Position numbers and translations under genes: made by a program. 64,000 bases of DNA, from assembly GCF_024679095.1 (NCBI RefSeq), contig NC_066571.1, forward strand, positions 8,618,638-8,682,637, in the 5' to 3' direction. Positions 47,239 to 56,298 of this stretch are shown one piece after another. Numbering within the stretch: position 1 is the first letter of the stretch; each line of letters starts with the position of its first letter. The stretch comes from Eriocheir sinensis. Lineage: Eukaryota > Arthropoda > Malacostraca > Decapoda > Varunidae. The notes under the pieces are model-generated. The model searched no databases. It was given only the letters and a program-made list of their open reading frames with translations, and was not told the DNA's origin.

Positions 47239-48594
47239 CACACACGCACACGCACACACCTCGTGGGGGAAGAAAGGTGCCATGACGGAGAGGGAGGCAA
47301 AGGAGGCGATCAACACTGCCAGCATCGCGCTCAGTGCCACCATCTGTTTACTGTGGAAGCGCTGGCACCCCGCCCGCTCCCCCCGCGACCCTCTCATCCC
47401 GCAGCTCTCCTCCGCCGTCGCCGCGTCCGCCCCGCCGTGACCCGAGCGTCCCTGCTTCGAACTGGGGTAGTGAAGGAGGTTGTAAGTTGTGTTCCCAGCG
47501 ACAGAAACCAAGAAATATCATTGAATGTTTCCTTATTGAGGGCTCGAACATGACAATAAGAGACATACGACCATTAGAAGAACCCAAGAGAGGAGTATCA
47601 AGACATCTTCTAAAACTGACCCTCTCTTTTGGACCTCTCCTTTTGCTTTCTTTACATGAGCAGCCCCTGGCGTTTCTGTATTTTTTTTTTTTTTTGTATT
47701 TTACCCTTCAGCTGCTTCCTCTTCCATAAAAAAAAAGACACATACATACGGACAGTTAACTAAAAGGGGAGTTTTCTCATCGCAGTGTCCTGGGTCGGCC
47801 TGGCGGGAGTCTGTAATGTCTGGTCTTGTGGAGCACTTGGCGACGCAGAACGACTGGGCAGCGAGGCATGATGGCTGACTGCAGCATGACGTCACGGGCT
47901 GATGGATGCACTGGGTGAGCGTCGGGGAGATGGGTACGGAGTGGGGTTCCCAGGGCCGCCCGTGACTGTGTGGCGGGACGAAGACAGGCTGGAAGTTAGC
48001 TTGGGCTGACGAGGAACATGCGTAGTAGGGCTGCTGGTGCATGGGGGGTCTCTGAGGGGCGTAGGGGTAGGGGCGTGCACGTTCCTGCGCCCCGATGGGT
48101 ACGAAGGGGTTGCCGAGACTTCCACTCCCTTCGGCGTGTGGCGGGCTGAAGGGCGCGGCGTGGTGGGCGTGGAAGGGCTGCCACGAGAACCGCTCCGGGA
48201 GACTCCCCACTGCCGGAGTTGTCGCTGAGAAGAGTCTTGCCGCTGTAGGACACAACGAACCATGACACACCAACAGTGGAAGAGCAAAGACTGTCCGGTA
48301 TTTATTCCCTTTTTATTACCGTTTCCTATTTTCTTTTTTTTCTTCCATTTAATAGTTTTTAATCTCTTGAGGGTTCTGAGGCATCATTTAAACGGCAATA
48401 AAGATAAGATTTACCGACAGTCCTTTCACTTCCACAGGGGAGGAAATGAACATGTCATCAAGGATGACTACCCACCTAACAGCCGCGGGGCGTCGGGAAT
48501 CTGCCGCGGCGGCATGGCGGGGGCGTCGGGAATCTGCCGCGGCGGCATGGCGGGGGCGTCGGGCTGGACAGGCTGACATGGCGAAGGAACGTCC
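39537..48594 (-). CDS. SLC18B1-like MFS transporter (14 exons, 5' start unresolved)
   Basis: Exons (minus): 48594-48476, 48242-47750, 47461-47260, 47165-47070, 46717-46644, 46168-46041, 45318-45230, 45027-44940, 44124-43982, 43540-43338, 42754-42656, 42214-42146, 40439-40346, 39641-39537 (TAG). Phases agree throughout. The first in-frame ATG is 48548 (651 residues), but the frame is open to the acceptor before 48594, so an upstream coding exon is possible. About 210 cytosolic residues rich in P, H and S contain GNPF and DEKTPLL (dileucine-like). Then come about 12 membrane segments, with SVMAPFFPHE in TM1, a cytoplasmic loop LVGLATDRFGGLDKF, and GLGMCLGPAVGMWLYG. APFFP and the GLG..LGP..G.WLY pattern recall SLC18B1, a vesicular polyamine transporter in mammals. 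The C-terminus is proline-rich (PPPPPRRPPPPPRP). Substrate is inferred only. Confidence 0.85.
39836..40250 (+). repeat. Two copies of interspersed repeat E
   Basis: Copies at 39836-39910 and 40170-40250 share GAGTAGCGGGCTTTTTTT, CCTTTTTTTGTGCCCTTGAG and TCCTTTGTTGTAAAAAAA. They are in the last transporter intron. Confidence 0.7.
40871..42131. repeat. 17-bp minisatellite, about 74 copies, in a transporter intron
   Basis: Unit GTGCCACAGTGGAGGGC with variants (GATGTGCC, GCGTGCAA, GCGTGCCAA). 17 is not divisible by three and the unit has no stop in several frames, so long meaningless ORFs of 350-490 codons appear on both strands. The array starts 14 bases from the donor of the exon ending at 42146. 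Confidence 0.97.
42999..43115. repeat. GGAAGAAAGGAACGAA tandem repeat
   Basis: Purine-rich short tandem repeat in a transporter intron. Confidence 0.8.
44131..44160. repeat. Short TTAGG run
   Basis: Five or six tandem GGTTA units immediately upstream (transcript sense) of the exon starting at 44124, forming part of its polypyrimidine tract on the minus strand. Confidence 0.85.
44727..44968 (-). repeat. 121-bp tandem duplication carrying a splice donor
   Basis: Copies start at 44727 and 44848 (AGGAAGGACTGAGTG). Both contain CGAGTCCTTACCATCGTCGG, which on the minus strand is an exon end plus donor (GACGATG|GTAAGGACTCG). The donor after 44940 is used in the gene model; the one after about 44819 is a decoy whose exon portion is only about 20 bases. 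Confidence 0.85.
45030..45215. repeat. (GA)n and (CA)n microsatellites
   Basis: GA run about 45030-45085 and CA run about 45154-45215, between two transporter exons. Confidence 0.95.
46175..46390. repeat. 13-bp minisatellite GATTGAGAAGGAG
   Basis: About 16 units alternating GGAG and GGGG ends. It starts a few bases beyond the acceptor of the exon beginning at 46168. Confidence 0.9.
46526..46608. repeat. (GA)n microsatellite
   Basis: About 80 bases of GA. Confidence 0.95.
46868..46970 (-). mobile_element. Family-C SINE-like repeat, inverted
   Basis: TGATTGATTGTTTATTGTTG and CATCCCAACCCCCAGGCAG: the reverse form of the 14645 cluster unit. Confidence 0.7.
47207..47260. repeat. (CA)n microsatellite at a splice donor
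   Basis: The CA array runs directly into the GTGTGTGC donor after the exon ending at 47260 and supplies part of the donor sequence. Confidence 0.85.
47655..47735 (+). repeat. Interspersed repeat E (T-rich/A-tail motif)
   Basis: AGCAGC..., a long T run, TGCCCTT-like text, GCTGCTTCCTC, then an A run. Related copies: 16405-16465, 32786-32865, 36497-36562, 39836-39910 and 40170-40250 (GAGTAGCGGGCTTTTTTT, TGTGCCCTTGAGCTGT, TTGTTGTAAAAAAA). Confidence 0.6.
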
Positions 48595-48740
48595 CTGGAG
48601 GAAAGACAACAAAGAGGAATAGACTTTTAAACTAAGTGTCTTGCTTTTTCCACAAAATTTTGCATTATTTCGAAAGCATTTTTTGTCACATATATGCTTC
48701 TGCACCTCAAAATACCCCAAATAATGACACACAATGTTAG

Positions 48741-48743
<3 letters not shown>

Positions 48744-48780
<37 letters not shown>

Positions 48781-49136
48781 GAGATCGGACTTATGAGGAG
48801 AGACTCAATAGCATGGGGCTCACAACCCTGGAAAGAAGAAAAGAAAGGGGATCTGATGGCGGTGTACAGGGTGGCGAACGGAGTGGAGCATTTGGACAGA
48901 GAGGACCTGTGTGTGTGGAACGAGAGAGGAACAAGAGAACATGGGGAGAAGTTGAGGGCGACCACGTGTAGTAGAGATGTGAAAAAGTTTAGCTTCCCAA
49001 ACAGAAGCATTGAGCTATGGAATAGACTGGAGGAGGAGGTGGTCTGCGCAAGAAATGTTCAAGATTTTAAAGGAAATGTTGGACAAGAGTGGATATGGAG
49101 ACGGTACAGCGCGAGCTCTTTTCCCGTATGTCACAA

Positions 49137-49187
<51 letters not shown>
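48744..49187 (+). mobile_element. LINE C-terminal fragment between two (CA)n runs
   Basis: About 48779-49130 reads KGDLMAVYRVANGVEHLDRE, KKFSFPNRSIELWNRLEEEV and CARNVQDFK. This is the C-terminus of reverse transcriptases common in arthropod CR1/Jockey-like LINEs. (CA)n arrays flank it at 48744-48779 and 49138-49187. Confidence 0.8.
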
Positions 49188-49188
<1 letters not shown>

Positions 49189-49439
49189 CAATGAGGGGAG
49201 GGGTAATTCAAATCAACCACTTGTTCCTCCCTGCCCTCGTCTGCTCGTTAACCAGCTAAAAAACCTATCACAACGTGCACCAGTAAAGCCTCTGAACACC
49301 AAGGGCATCAACCATAGAACGTCCAGCGAACAAGCGTCATCATTTAACACGTGCTTTGAGACAATGGCACAGAATGGAAAGTAACCAGGATCGCTAAAGT
49401 GCAGGATGGCGAAGTTCAGAGCATCGAAGTTCCGACTCC

Positions 49440-50070
49440 GAGGCCCGCATTCTCAAACTCTTCGAAACGGTTAATTAAAAAGGCTCTCGCATAAGTTGTT
49501 GGGGTTTCAATGAGTGGTTTAATGACCCTGGCGGTAGTTTTGGAAGGCTGCTGCGCCATGAACGGGAAATCTCATGACAACCAGTCGGATCTCTTTAAGC
49601 CTTCAAAAACGGGCGTAACAAGAGCCCAAAATATCGAGTCTGATTTTTGTATCGACGCCTCTGTTCGCCCGCCTGTGTAGAGCCCCTCGTTAAAGTTGTC
49701 GGGATTTCCATGAACTGTTTTGTAATGCTAATGACAGTTTTACACGGCTTCTGCATCAAAACGGGAAAAAAAAACATGAAAACCCTGAGCCAATCATATC
49801 TGTGTGGCCTTGAGAAATAGCGATGACGGAAGCTCGACGCGTTTAAGAATATGATCAAGCTGGTAATACAAGACACTTCGCTATTTCTAAAGGTCAAAGG
49901 GGGATCAATCAGGTTCTAATGAGTGTTTTCTTTTTAGGCTCAGGGTACAGAAGGGTCAAACTACCACCAGGGTCATAAAACTACCCATGGAAAGGCCCAC
50001 AACTCCTACGAAAGCCTTGTCAAATATGTGTTTTTAGACTGCGAAATGTCTTTTAATACGACCAGCCTCA
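49440..50070 (+). repeat. Repeat-B cluster
   Basis: The last 190 bases match repeat B (CTACCACCAGGGTCATAAAA). The preceding 440 bases carry more diverged relatives (ATGACCCTGGCGGTAGTTTT; GCTAATGACAGTTTTACACG), suggesting old tandem insertions. Confidence 0.55.
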
Positions 50071-50074
50071 GGAA

Positions 50075-50230
50075 CCATTGTATCTTTTTAGTTTCCTGGT
50101 GCTACTTCCACATGTATCCTCAGTTGTATAATCACACTCTGTACTGCCTGGGGGTTGGGATGTCATGCTCCTCCCTTCTCCTTTGTTGTTTTACTTGCAA
50201 CAATAAACTATCGAACAATCAATCAGTCAC
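50075..50230 (+). mobile_element. Family-C SINE-like repeat
   Basis: Near-identical to the first copy of the 14645 cluster, starting TATCTTTTTAGTTTCCTGGT and ending in an (AATC)n tail. Confidence 0.75.
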
Positions 50231-50237
50231 TTACCAA

Positions 50238-51797
50238 ATTGCTTCACGCCACAGGGGAGGATAGTTTGTCTAATTAAACATTCAGCAGTCATTAAGCATT
50301 ACTGATGATGATATTAGTACTTATTAGGTGTTGTATATATAAGACGAAATGTAGTAGAATTGTTGACCATTGAAGCGAAAAACGAAACTATTGCTTCACG
50401 CCACAGGGAAGGGAGGATAGTTTGTCTAATTAAACATTCATCAGTCATTAAGCATTACTGATGATGATATTAGTACTTATTAGGCGTTGTACAAATAGGA
50501 CGAAAATGTAGTAGAATTTGTTGACCATTGAAGCGAAAAACGAAACAATTGCTTCACGCCACATGGAGGGGAGGATAGTTTGTCTAATTAATCATTCAGC
50601 AGTCATTAAGCATTACTGATGATGATATTAGTACTTATTAGGTGTTGTATATAAAAGACGAAAATGTAGTAGAATTTGTTGACCATTGGAGCGAAACGAA
50701 ACAATTGCATCACGCCACATGGAGGGGAGGATAGTTTGTCTAATTAATCATTCAGCAGTCATTAAGCATTACTGATGATGATATTAGTACTTATTAGGCG
50801 TTGTACAAATAGGACGAAAATGTAGTAGAATTTGTTGACCATTGGAGCGAAACGAAACAATTGCATCACGCCACATGGAGGGGAGGATAGTTTGTCTAAT
50901 TAATCATTCAGCAGTCATTAAGCATTACTGATGATGATATTAGTACTTATTAGGCGTTGTACAAATAGGACGAAAATGTAGTAGAATTTGTTGACCATTG
51001 GAGCGAAACGAAACAATTGCATCACGCCACATGGAGGGGAGGATAGTTTGTCTAATTAATCATTCAGCAGTCATTAAGCATTACTGATGATGATATTAGT
51101 ACTTATTAGGCGTTGTACAAATAGGACGAAAATGTAGTAGAATTTGTTGACCATTGAGCGAAACGAAACAATTGCATCACGCCACATGGAGGGGAGGATA
51201 GTTTGTCTAATTAATCATTCAGCAGTCATTAAGCATTACTGATGATGATATTAGTACTTATTAGGCGTTGTACAAATAGGACGAAAATGTAGTAGAATTT
51301 GTTGACCATTGGAGCGAAACGAAACAATTGCATCACGCCACATGGAGGGGAGGAGAGTTTGTCTAATTAATCATTCAGCAGTCATTAAGCATTACTGATG
51401 ATGATATTAGTACTTATTAGGCGTTGTACAAATAGGACGAAAATGTAGTAGAATTTGTTGACCATTGGAGCGAAAAACGAAACTATTGCTTCACGCTACA
51501 GGGAAGGGAGGATAGTTTGTCTAATTAAACATTCATCAGTCATTAAGCATTACTGATGATGATATTAGTACTTATTAGGCGTTGTACAAATAGGACGAAA
51601 ATGTAGTAGAATTTGTTGACCATTGAAGCGAAAAACGAAACAATTGCATCACGCCACATGGAGGGGAGAATAGTTTGTCTAATTAATCATTCAGCAGTCA
51701 TTAAGCATAACTGATGATGATATTAGTACTTATTAGGCGTTGTATATAAGACGAAAATGTAGTAGAATTTGTGGACCATTGAAGCGAAAAACGAAAA
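50238..51797. repeat. 156-bp satellite, ten copies
   Basis: Unit begins ATTGCATCACGCCACATGG and contains GATAGTTTGTCTAATTAATC, TGATGATGATATTAGTACTT and AAAATGTAGTAGAATTTGTT. Copies start near 50238, 50391, 50548, 50704, 50860, 51016, 51171, 51326, 51485 and 51642. Central copies are almost identical and edge copies diverge. No ORF. Confidence 0.97.
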
Positions 51798-51829
51798 AAA
51801 GTCACGTGCGCCATCTTAAATTTCTACCC

Positions 51830-51832
<3 letters not shown>

Positions 51833-51865
<33 letters not shown>

Positions 51866-52301
51866 ACTACAAAAGAGGCCTACATAAAGAGGGTCTAAAG
51901 TAGTTAAATCTACCTATACACTGATCACTTACATGTTATCTGGTCCACAGGAAGCAGGACGCACGGACCCACAAGATGTACGACTCTCCCCATTCAACCC
52001 TCGAGCCACACTGACCAAAGGAAGGGAAGTGAAGGGAAACTCGATTCAGCCTTGCCATATTATCGTACTCAGAACATTGCATTTATCGGTTTCTCACTCA
52101 AAACTCTCGTACCCACACAAATAATGATATACAGTCTAAGTTATTGCCAAAACCGTTAATTATTGATGATTTTAGCTGTAGTCATTGATTTACTCATGTT
52201 CATCTGAGGCACCGTCAGTCCTCTAGTGAAGGTTGTGGGGCGTCTCTGTGTTGGGAATATAAGAGAAAGAGAAGAATGACCAGTGGAAAGCAAACAGCAA
52301 G

Positions 52302-52334
<33 letters not shown>

Positions 52335-52424
52335 TCCATCACCCTCAAGGTCAAGCGGCGATAAGAGTATGATTCAGAATACTTATAAGCACCTCGTTGC
52401 TAATGAAGAACACACACACACACA

Positions 52425-52462
<38 letters not shown>
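51833..52462. repeat. Microsatellites (CA)n and (GA)n with intervening unique DNA
   Basis: CA at 51833-51862 and 52306-52335, GA at 52425-52461. The rest (51865-52300) shows no recognisable gene. Confidence 0.85.
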
Positions 52463-52463
<1 letters not shown>

Positions 52464-52825
52464 GAAGAACTTAAGAGAAGGTAGAGGATACTGAACCCGT
52501 GCAGAGGCCGGTCCCTTAGCGAGAATGGCAGCATCGTCTCCACAGAGGAACATTGGACTAGACACACAGATTCAAGTGACTAAATCAGGGTGTCTATGCA
52601 CATTATTTCCCTTCAACAAAGTCCAAGGCATGATGTTGACCTTTATATCTCCAAGTGTACCCAAAATGAACTCATGTTTGTGTGGAAAAGTTTATTGTTG
52701 GTAAGGAGATACATTCATTCACTTAGATGGTGTCTGGTAGTACCTGTAGAACACGTCAGTAGTGCCATACTAAGGCTAAGGAAGTACACAGTGGAGTACT
52801 TCACCACACTTATATTATGTGAATA

Positions 52826-53990
52826 CACAACACATTTCAGCAAGTCTTCCATGCACCCTCAACACATTTCAGCAAGTCTTCCATGCATCCTCAACACATT
52901 TCAACAAGTCTTCCATCCATCCTCAACACATTTCAGCAAGTCTTCCATATATCCTCAACACATTTCAACAAGTCTTCCATGCATCCTCAACACATTTCAA
53001 CAAGTCTTCCATCCATCCTCAACACATTTCAGCAAGTCTTCCATACATCCTCAACACATTTCAGCAAGTCTTCCATCCATCCTCAACACATTTCAGCAAG
53101 TCTTCCATGCATCCTCAACACATTTCAGTGAGTCTTCCATGCATCCTCAACACATTTCAGCAAGTCTTCCATACATCCTCAACACATTTCAGCAAGTCTT
53201 CCATGCATCCTCAACACATTTCAGCAAGTCTTCCATGCATCCTCAACACATTTCAGCAAGTCTTCCATGCACCCTCAACACATTTCAGCAAGTCTTCCAT
53301 GCATCCTCAACACATTTCAGCAAGTCTTCCATGCATCCTCAACACATTTCAGCAAGTCTTCCATGCACCCTCAACACATTTCAGCAAGTCTTCCATGCAT
53401 CCTCAACACATTTCAGCAAGTCTTCCATGCATCCTCAACACATTTCAGCAAGTCTTCCATGCATCCTCAACACATTTCAGCAAGTCTTCCATGCACCCAC
53501 AACACATTTCAGCAAGTCTTCCATGCACCCTCAACACATTTCAGCAAGTCTTCCATACATCCTCAACACATTTCAGCAAGTCTTCCATACATCCTCAACA
53601 CATTTCAGCAAGTCTTCCATACATCCTCAACACATTTCAGCAAGTCTTCCATGCATCGTCAACACATTTCAGCAAGTCTTCCATCCATCCTCAACACATT
53701 TCAGCAAGTCTTCCATCCATCCTCAACACATTTCAGCAAGTCTTCCATCCATCCTCAACACATTTCAGCAAGTCTTCCATCCATCCTCAACACATTTCAG
53801 CAAGTCTTCCATGCATCGTCAACACATTTCAGCAAGTCTTCCATGCATCCTCAACACATTTCAGCAAGTCTTCCATGCATCCTCAACACATTTCAGCAAG
53901 TCTTCCATGCATCCTCAACACATTTCAGCAAGTCTTCCATGCATCCTCAACACATTTCAGCAAGTCTTCCATACATCCTCAACATTCCCT
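52826..53990. repeat. 32-bp minisatellite, about 36 copies
   Basis: Unit CCTCAACACATTTCAGCAAG plus TCTTCCATGCAT, varying mainly at GCAT/CCAT/ACAT. 32 is not divisible by three and the unit lacks stops, so all three plus frames are open for hundreds of codons. The ORFs are artefacts. Confidence 0.97.
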
Positions 53991-54254
53991 CTTTCCTTCC
54001 CCTCACATTAAATACTTTCATCTGTGTAACTTTCGGCCAGCCTCTCAATAACCTTCTTTCGATCTGCTTCACCTCAATTTACATTATGATTATAACTTCC
54101 TGGCACTCCTCAGAAGATGGGAGTCAATGTTCTCAGATACTGCAAGCTACAGGAGAGCCTGGGTGGGCTGTATAAATTGCTATTGTATGAATGAAATAGT
54201 TTAAACTTACTAGAAAGGATGTCTATTAGAAACAATGGTGAAAAATGTGAAACT

Positions 54255-55828
54255 TTAACCCTTTCCATCTGTGACGCAAACATCGGCGTCAGGGTATGGA
54301 AAGGGTCAAGAGAGAATGGAAGAGGATTAATTCTCTGCTAAACCTCTCAATCCTCCTCTAAATTCCTCTTTCATTTCCTCTTAAATGGTTTAGAAGAGGA
54401 TTAAGAGGAAATGGAAGAGGATTAAGAGGAAATGGAAGAGGATTAAGAGGAAATGGAAGAGGATTAAGAGGAAATGGAAGAGAATTAAGAGGAAATGGAA
54501 GAGAATTAAGAGGAAATGGAAGAGGATTAAGAGGAAATGGAAGAGAATTAAGAGGAAATGGAAGAGGATTAAGAGGAAATGGAAGAGGATTAAGAGGAAA
54601 TGGAAGAGGATTAAGAGGAAATGGAAGAGAATTAAGAGGAAATGGAAGAGGATTAAGAGGAAATGGAAGAGGATTAAGAGGAAATGGAAGAGGATTAAGA
54701 GGAAATGGAAGAGGATTAAGAGGAAATGGAAGAGAATTAAGAGGAAATGGAAGAGGATTAAGAGGAAATGGAAGAGGATTAAGAGGAAATGGAAGAGGAT
54801 TAAGAGGAAATGGAAGGGGATTAAGAGGAAATGGAAGAGAATTAAGAGGAAATGGAAGAGGATTAAGAGGAAATGGAAGAGGATTAAGAGGAAATGGAAG
54901 AGGATTAAGAGGAAATGGAAGAGGATTAAGAAGAAATGGAAGAGGATTAAGAGGAAATGGAAGAGGATTAAGAAGAAATGGAAGAGGATTAAGAAGAAAT
55001 GGAAGAGGATTAAGAGGAAATGGAAGAGGATTAAGAGGTTTAGAAGAGGATTAAGAGGAAATGGAAGAGGATTAAGAGGAAATGGAAGAGGATTAAGAGG
55101 AAATGGAAGAGGATTAAGAGGAAATGGAAGAGGATTAAGAGGAAATGGAAGAGAATTAAGAGGAAATGGAAGAGGATTAAGAGGAAATGGAAGAGGATTA
55201 AGAGGAAATGGAAGAGGATTAAGAGGAAATGGAAGAGGATTAAGAGGAAATGGAAGAGAATTAAGAGGAAATGGAAGAGGATTAAGAGGAAATAGAAGAG
55301 GATTAAGAGGAAATAGAAGAGGATTAAGAGGAAATGGAAGAGAATTAAGAGGAAATGGAAGAGGATTAAGAGGAAATGGAAGAGGATTAAGAGGAAATGG
55401 AAGAGGATTAAGAGGAAATGGAAGAGGATTAAGAGGAAATGGAAGAGGATTAAGAGGAAATGGAAGAGGATTAAGAGGAAATAGAAGAGGATTAAGAGGA
55501 AATGGAAGAGTATTAAGAGGAAATGGAAGAGGATTAAGAGGAAATGGAAGAGGATTAAGAGGAAATGGAAGAGGATTAAGAGGAAATGGAAGAGGATTAA
55601 GAGGAAATGGAAGAGGATTAAGAGGAAATGGAAGAGGATTAAGAGGAAATGGAAGAGGATTAAGAGGTTTAGAAGAGGATTAAGAGGAAATGGAAGAGGA
55701 TTAAGAGGAAATGGAAGAGGATTAAGAGGAAATGGAAGAGGATTAAGAGGTTTAGAAGAGGATTAACGGTGACGCCGTCGGACGCCCGTTGGACGCTGAC
55801 GTCGGTGTTGCCGGAGTGAAGGGGTCAA
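54255..55828. mobile_element. Probable TTAA element with a 21-bp array inside
   Basis: Left end TTAACCCTTTCCATCTGTGA followed by CGCAAACATCGGCGTC. The right end, inverted, reads TTGACCCCTTCACTC then CGGCAACACCGACGTC. The ends are imperfect inverted repeats of about 35 bases, enclosing the 21-bp array. Confidence 0.5.
54382..55768. repeat. 21-bp minisatellite, about 65 copies
   Basis: Unit AGAGGATTAAGAGGAAATGG(A), with AGAATTAAG variants and a GGTTTAGAAGAGG variant at four or five places, which suggests higher-order duplication. Stops (TAA) occur in the repeat. Confidence 0.97.
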
Positions 55829-56068
55829 GATTTAGAGTGGCTAGAGAAACAGCTGATGTTATATTATTAAAGTTCTTTGATATTCACTCCATATATTCGG
55901 AGGAGAAGGAATATTTTTTTTCGAAAATAAAAGAAGTATTTTATCACATTTTTTTAAATGATACGAGTACTTGTGAACAAACTGTTTTGCAAAGTAGACA
56001 AAAAGTGTAAGACCAGAGGGCAACACCTTGACCAACTCACAACAAGCAATAAATAAAGCCTCATCAAT

Positions 56069-56240
56069 TCAGTGGGAGTGCTTGAGTTGCTGCTGGTGGA
56101 CAGGTGACATCCTGAGGAGGCCGCCCAGGCAAGGTGTTGCTACAATGAATCGGGAACGTGAGTATTTTCCACATCATCTTCATTCCTCTCCGTTTAACTC
56201 TGCAACAAGGAAAAAAATTGTAAAGTTACTCTTTGTATGT

Positions 56241-56298
<58 letters not shown>

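Noticed and set aside
48694..49194. 166-residue ORF as a host gene
   Set aside because: Its core is a LINE reverse-transcriptase C-terminus and both ends are (CA)n microsatellite.
52826..53990. CRISPR-like array (regular 32-bp repeats)
   Set aside because: Repeats are head-to-tail without unique spacers, and the genome is eukaryotic.
52590..54175. Plus-strand ORFs of 300-473 codons (S, H, Q, F-rich)
   Set aside because: All three frames are open because the 32-bp repeat unit lacks stop codons; there is no recognisable protein.
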